A stretch of 64,000 nucleotides of DNA from Aphrophora alni (taxonomy: Eukaryota; Arthropoda; Insecta; Hemiptera; Aphrophoridae): assembly GCA_963513935.1 (NCBI GenBank), contig OY740769.1, positions 106,867,762 to 106,931,761 on the forward strand, read 5' to 3'. Below, piece by piece: positions 59,186-64,000 of the stretch (within the stretch, counting starts at the first letter, position 1; every line of letters starts with the position of its first letter). The translations under genes and the position numbers were made by a program. The notes under the pieces are model-generated. The model searched no databases. It saw only the letters and a program-made list of their open reading frames with translations, and was not told the DNA's origin.

Positions 59186-59743
59186 TTAGCTAAAGCTACA
59201 AATTCCAACTGGCTGACTACATTAGATCTTACCTCTTCATACTGGCAGATTGAGCTAGAACCACAATCTAGACAGTATACAGCATTTCAATTTCGAGGCA
59301 AAGTGTATCAATATGTTGTAACCCCTTTTGGCCTATCCACTTCACAAACTGCCCTAGTAAGAGCACTAGACCAAGTATTCAAGAACACGATAGAAAACTT
59401 TTCTTTAGTCTACATTGATGATATATGTGTTATATCACCTGATTTCAATTCACACTTACAACACTTAGAATATGTATTTAGAAAACTTGCAGATGCAAAG
59501 ATGACAATAAAACTGTCTAAATCAATCTTTTGTCGAGATAGAGTTCCTTTCTTAGGGTACTATTTAACCACTACTGGTCTAGAACCAGATTCAGAAAAGA
59601 TTAAATGTTTTCAAGACTTTCCATCACCCACCACTAGGAAAGAACTCAAACGGTTCCTAGGAGGTACCCGGTATCAACTACTACAACAAATTCGTAGACA
59701 AATATGCAAAAACTGTACAACCTTTAATGAGATTGACTTCTAA
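59153..59743 (+). CDS. pol: Pol, part 2: reverse transcriptase core (separate frame)
   Basis: It continues RT in the next frame. It holds LTTLDLTSSYWQIEL with the first catalytic Asp (59,225-59,227), TPFGLSTSQTALVRALDQVF and the YIDD catalytic box (about 59,411-59,422), followed by FLGYYLTTTGLEPDSEKI and KELKRFLGG. YIDD and SQTAL vary from the commoner YLDD and (A)P(A)TF. The frame is lost again near 59,665-59,685, where the downstream sequence matches the expected thumb/connection region only in the third frame. Two single-base-type shifts in a 1.4-kb stretch are either real decay or assembly errors. Confidence 0.85.
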   Translation: MNVTEALMSRLLAKATNSNWLTTLDLTSSYWQIELEPQSRQYTAFQFRGKVYQYVVTPFGLSTSQTALVRALDQVFKNTIENFSLVYIDDICVISPDFNSHLQHLEYVFRKLADAKMTIKLSKSIFCRDRVPFLGYYLTTTGLEPDSEKIKCFQDFPSPTTRKELKRFLGGTRYQLLQQIRRQICKNCTTFNEIDF

Positions 59744-61526
59744 GAAAGTAAAATTTATTTGGACTTCTAATGAAGAGAAACACTTCCTAGAAATTAAAAA
59801 CTTATTTCTAAAAACAAATGTATTGAACCATCCTATGCCAAACCAACCCTACTACCTACAGACAGACAGTTCAGACTTTGCGATAGGAGGACATTTATTC
59901 CAAATTGACAGCCAGAACAACAAAAGGGCTATCCTATTTATATCCAAAACATTGAAGAAATGCGAGATCAGATACACCACTACAGAAAAGGAGTTGCTAG
60001 CAGTCGTCTACTGCATACAAAAAGTCAGACATTACATTTTAAACGCAAAATTAACGATCATTACTGATCATAAAGCATTGACATTTTTGAAAACATGCAA
60101 ATTGTTAAATGGTAGATTAACTAGATGGATACTTGCATTACAAGATCACCAATTTGAAATTGTACATTGTAAAGGAGTGGATAACACGATAGCTGACCTA
60201 CTCAGCAGAGTCAGAACAGATGAGAATCAACAGAACTCATTGACAATCACACCAGAATTAATAGTCGCAAATTTAGAAAGAGAACACAATTTAGAACTTT
60301 TAGAAAACCTTCGAAATTTAATACAATTACAACAAAACGATCCAACTCTCAAACAGATATATCTCCAAATTAAAAATTCAAACACTACAGAACATAATAG
60401 ATTTAGAATAAATGACGACATACTATACCAGAAGCATCACAACAATTGGTTAATTACAATACCCCAATCACTTGTCAATACTTTAATCTCAGAATGCCAT
60501 AAATTTTATCTACACTGTGGAGCAAGGAAATGCCTGCAAATTTTACAAAAGGATTTCATATTTAAAGATATGGCTAGGAAAATTAAACAATTATTAGGAA
60601 CCTGCGACATATGCCAAAAATGCAAACACAGTAACCATCCTCTCTATGGAGAGACTAGTGGAGTCAAATCTGAAGGAAAAGGAGATCTAATCGCAATCGA
60701 TTTGATTGGTCCTTTACCAAAAAGTCGAGGTGGTGTCCAATATATCTTCATCATTCTGGATACATTCACAAAATTTGTCCAATTATACAATCTAAAGAGA
60801 GCCACATCACAGGCAGTAATAGACAGAATGTTCAAAGAATACATACCCACATACGGAAAACCTAAGAAAATCTTAACTGACCATGGTACTCAATTCAAAA
60901 GTAGAATTTGGATTCAAAAACTAGAAGAGAATCAAATAAGACACATACTAAATCCAGTATACCACCCCATATCAAACATGGCAGAACGTCCTATAAAAGA
61001 AGTCAAACGCTGTCTCAGGACATATTGTGCTCAAAATCATAGAAGTTGGTCAAACTACATAAGTACCATAAACAGTTTCCTAAACGAAATACAACATGAA
61101 ACCACTGGTTTCACTCCCAATGAATTACAACTAAACAAATGTGATATCAGATTCTGGGAAGAGGTAATACAAAACCCTTTCAAAATGCAAATCCCCATTC
61201 AACAAAAGTTAGAATTAACAAAATCTCGAATAAAAACCACACAAGCCAAAAGAGCAGAGAAATTAAATGCAAAACATAAGATAACGATACTCAAGGAAAA
61301 TGATTTAGTACTAGTAAAGTCATTTCCCCAATCCAGTATGGGATATGGTGAAACAGCAAAATTGTTCACAATATATGTTGGACCATTAAAAATATTGAAG
61401 AAAATGGGAAAAGCCATTTACTCCCTAATCGATGATAATGGAAAAACCTATGGACCATATCACATATCTCTCCTACGTCGTTACAAAATTGCCTTGCCTG
61501 TACAGACCTCCGACGAACCAACCTAA
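59680..61526 (+). CDS. pol: Pol, part 3: RNase H and integrase
   Basis: Open frame of 599 codons from 59,727, with homology starting slightly earlier. RNase H has TDSSDF (Asp about residue 47), TTEKELLAVVY (Glu 89), TDHKAL (Asp 114) and NTIADLLSR (Asp 157), so all four acids are present. The integrase has an HHCC zinc finger (ECHKFYLHC...CDICQKC, 257-299), then a catalytic core with AIDLIGPL (Asp 325), LTDHGTQF (Asp 385) and NMAERPIKE (Glu 420). It ends with a GPY/F-type module (YVGPLKILKKMGKAIYSL...YGPYHISLLRRY). No chromodomain or env follows. This part appears intact; the enzyme inserts cDNA into chromatin. Confidence 0.9.
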
Positions 61527-62359
61527 TCGACATAAAGTTAAGTGCAACGATATAAACAATGTACTTCAATATAAAACAAGTGTCCCCTATAAAACAAGTG
61601 TTCACCATAAACAATGTGACTATCCATTTATATATAATTCCCTATATATATGTATATCCCCCATAAACAAAGTGCTTAAATATAAAAAAATGAGACTATC
61701 TATATGTATGTTCCCCATCAACAATGTGTTTTTACTACAAACAAAATGGTCCCTCATAAACAGTATTTTTCCCACAACCCACACAACTTATTCCCCCCAT
61801 AAACAATGAATTATCACAAATATTTATATGTTAAAATATATGTATATCTCCATGAATAGTGAACCCATATAAAACAGTGAAATAAAAATGAACAGTATCA
61901 CAAAATATGTATTTATGTAAAAGTGTCCCCGAAATGTGTATTCCCCATGTCCAATGGACATTCCTTAGTATGAACTATATGTCATATGACAACTATATGT
62001 TTCCCACCCCAATGATAAAACATGTGTCCCCAACTATAAAGTGTTACCCAAATGATAAACTATGTATAACCCCATGAACCATGAATTATGATATAAAATA
62101 TCAATTAATTAGGTATATGTAGCCTAATATTAGAATAAGATCCATATGATCCAATTGTTAATTTTATTCAATTTGTTAAACAATTCAAAATCAACTAATA
62201 AAATAAGTAAGGATAACCTATAATTCCATAAGAATAAGTGTTCAATGTATGTTATGTTATGTTATATTATGTTATATATGTTATTTTACAATGTAATTTG
62301 TTAGTTATAAATTTATTTATTGTTCAGTAAACTTCACAAAAACAAATTTAAAGGGCATT
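61527..62359 (+). repeat. 3' noncoding region with degenerate CC(C)CATAAACAATGTG repeats
   Basis: Between integrase and the 3' LTR, variants of CCATAAACAATG(TG) recur at irregular 20-60 bp steps: near 61,550, 61,605, 61,660, 61,705, 61,755 and 61,800, with weaker forms to about 62,090. A TATGT-rich stretch (62,241-62,285) follows. The end just before the LTR has a short AAAGGG purine run, a weak polypurine tract. The 125-codon open frame across it (61,432-61,809) only reads the repeats. Confidence 0.65.
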
Positions 62360-64000
62360 TATAACGTCACAAATTCCATCATAAAAAGTTAGCCTAAAAT
62401 AAACGACACCAAAACAAAGCAAAGTTCAATGACCCACAAAACCAACCAAGAAACCGACACTAAAATATCAGCTGATAGGCCTAAACAATTTACGAAAGTA
62501 ATACACAAGGAAAAACATCATCAATAACTAAATTAACTATGTCAAAACCAATTCACACCCCAAGAATTCACCCAAATCCATATAGAAATGGATATTATCA
62601 AATATAATTCTCAAATATAGAATAAAGCCTAGACAGAGCCTTGTAACATGAAAACCTATAACCTCACATCTAAACAAACACATTGAAACCAATTCCATAA
62701 TACTATCACAAACATTACACCATAAATTAATATAAGCACTACACATATATATATATAGCCTCAGTAAACAACTATTTTTTATTTTAATCATCAGAAGATA
62801 GCATATACAATATATGAAGGTAAAACGCATTCCCTATGAACGCCATGTTTTTGTTAGTAAAACTAGATCAAAGAAACGACTATCACAATCGAAATTAATA
62901 AAATCAAATAAAAATAAATAATAAGTCACAATATCTGTTAGAATAGTAAAACAATCCTTAAAGTAAATTTAAGAACATAAATAGTAACCGTAAGACCCAA
63001 ATGTTATATAATTAGAATTAGAACTAGGACTACTTGAGTCATAGATATAAGTACGTCATTCTGTTGGAACGGGAAATTATACAATTAACAATAAAATCAG
63101 TAAACTCATTTAAGAATCGGCAATGTAAATATGAATAAATATTATCACGAGACCAAAGGCAAAAAAGACATAAAGTAATACCAAAATTATAATTTATTCA
63201 AGTCAAGAACATCAAATTGTACAAAACGAGAGAATGTTATTTGAGTAACCAAGGGAACGGAAGAACAGTGCATGCTGGGAACCGCGGCAACAATTAAATT
63301 CCAAAACCGAAGACAAAAATTCATTCCAATCCAAAACTTCAGAGCCCAAAGATGAAAATTTCTATTCGTAATTTTAAAAGTGATGCCGTCAAGTTTTAGT
63401 ATGTTAAAACAGTATAAACAGTGGTAAATTCAGTGCTAAATCACACAGAGAGTGGTATCCTCTGTAAATTTAAACATAATAAAGTCCAGAAACTCTTAAT
63501 ATTGAAGATAAACTTTAACAAATTTTACAATTCATAAGCCTATTTCAAAAAAGAACACCGATCCTAAATCTCAATTTTTCTTAACTGTAACTTCACAAAA
63601 TGCGTTAAAAACAGTTTGTTCATGTCTGGTCGAGTGCCTGCCCCGAGAAAATAATAAATATTAATTACTAATATTTATAAAAGAACTTTGTAATTCTATG
63701 ATAAAGATATATGTAATGAACCCAAACCTAGAGCTAGCCTGGAATAATTTAACTTTGTAATTAAAGACAATTTAACCTTGTTGTGTTATTAAAAGAACTC
63801 AAAAGCAAATATTATTAATGTTTAACAAGAAATAATTTACTAAAAGAAAATATTTATAATTTAAATGAATAAACAAATGAATTTATATAACTGAAATTAT
63901 CTGCATTATTGTCAACTTATTTAGTAGTAGTTGAAGACTAGTTGTAGATATTTCAAATAAATTTTTAATAAAGTAACTTCACTATTTTGGATTTTATAAT
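62360..64000 (+). repeat. 3' LTR (partial, 1,641 of about 1,686 bp)
   Basis: Colinear with 54,283-55,923 without indels; the remaining 45 bp fall outside the window. Confidence 0.92.

Larger units (their letters stand above)
54283..64000 (+). mobile_element. Nearly complete Ty3/gypsy-type LTR retrotransposon, sense to Sulf1 (cut by window end)
   Basis: LTRs at 54,283-55,968 and 62,360-64,000. The second is missing only about 45 bp, since 64,000 aligns with 55,923 and no indel is needed. The order is LTR, PBS, gag, protease, RT, RNase H, integrase, 3' noncoding DNA, LTR, which is the Ty3/gypsy order. The aligned LTRs differ at only two sites that I noticed (near 54,783 and 54,788 against 62,860 and 62,865), so the insertion is young. 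No env-like gene was found. Two frame breaks in RT make this copy defective as read. A right target duplication cannot be checked. Confidence 0.92.

Noticed and set aside
61432..61809. 125-codon frame after integrase, considered as an env-like gene
   Set aside because: It starts inside the integrase tail and then reads degenerate repeats; no signal peptide, transmembrane segment or cleavage site pattern.
1..64000. CRISPR arrays, bacterial operons, riboswitches
   Set aside because: The sequence is eukaryotic; the repeats present are microsatellites, tandem duplications and transposon parts.

Overview
This 64 kb window is AT-rich eukaryotic DNA, almost certainly from an insect. The evidence is two spliced exons of an extracellular sulfatase (Sulf1 family) whose protein reads like the insect form, long introns, many (TA)n runs and homopolymers, and insect-type transposons. 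The order cannot be settled from the sequence. I see no bacterial, rRNA, tRNA or CRISPR features. Most of the window is transposon-derived or plain AT-rich intergenic DNA.

Layout: 1-3.8 kb is intergenic with one dispersed repeat. 3,799-9,366 is a very young LTR retrotransposon on the minus strand. It carries only gag, has two almost identical 1,747-bp LTRs and an ATAT target duplication. 9.4-19.5 kb is intergenic with a decayed long-TIR Tc1/mariner-like element (11.4-12.3 kb) and repeat copies near 15-16 kb. 19.5-21.1 kb is a LINE fossil with an internal inversion, into which a hAT-type element (20,064-20,916, 8-bp target duplication) inserted. 26,197-27,710 is a TTAA-flanked DNA transposon with a broken transposase, probably Kolobok. 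33-40 kb is a graveyard: two LINE fragments, tandem repeats, a small gypsy derivative with its LTRs in inverted orientation (37,839-38,725), and a second long-TIR mariner-like remnant (39.1-39.8 kb). 49-50.5 kb holds degraded gypsy-type and copia-type gag fragments.

The only confident host gene is Sulf1 on the plus strand. Exons at 50,873-51,023 and 52,368-52,543 are joined in frame. The following intron, which is still open at the window edge, contains a nearly complete Ty3/gypsy element in sense orientation from 54,283 to beyond 64,000: LTR, PBS, gag, a probable -1 frameshift site, then protease, RT, RNase H and integrase. Two frame breaks lie in its RT region.

The two large LTR elements look related. 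Both have about 1.7-kb LTRs bounded by TATAAC/GTTATA, a TGGCGC-type PBS, and coiled-coil Gag proteins with no zinc knuckle. The gag-only copy may therefore be mobilised by Pol from a relative of the second. The most unusual signals are the gag-only element whose LTRs each contain a fossil LTR-end/PBS junction, the inverted-LTR gag element, and the repeated ACAATG-type motifs in the 3' noncoding part of the autonomous element.
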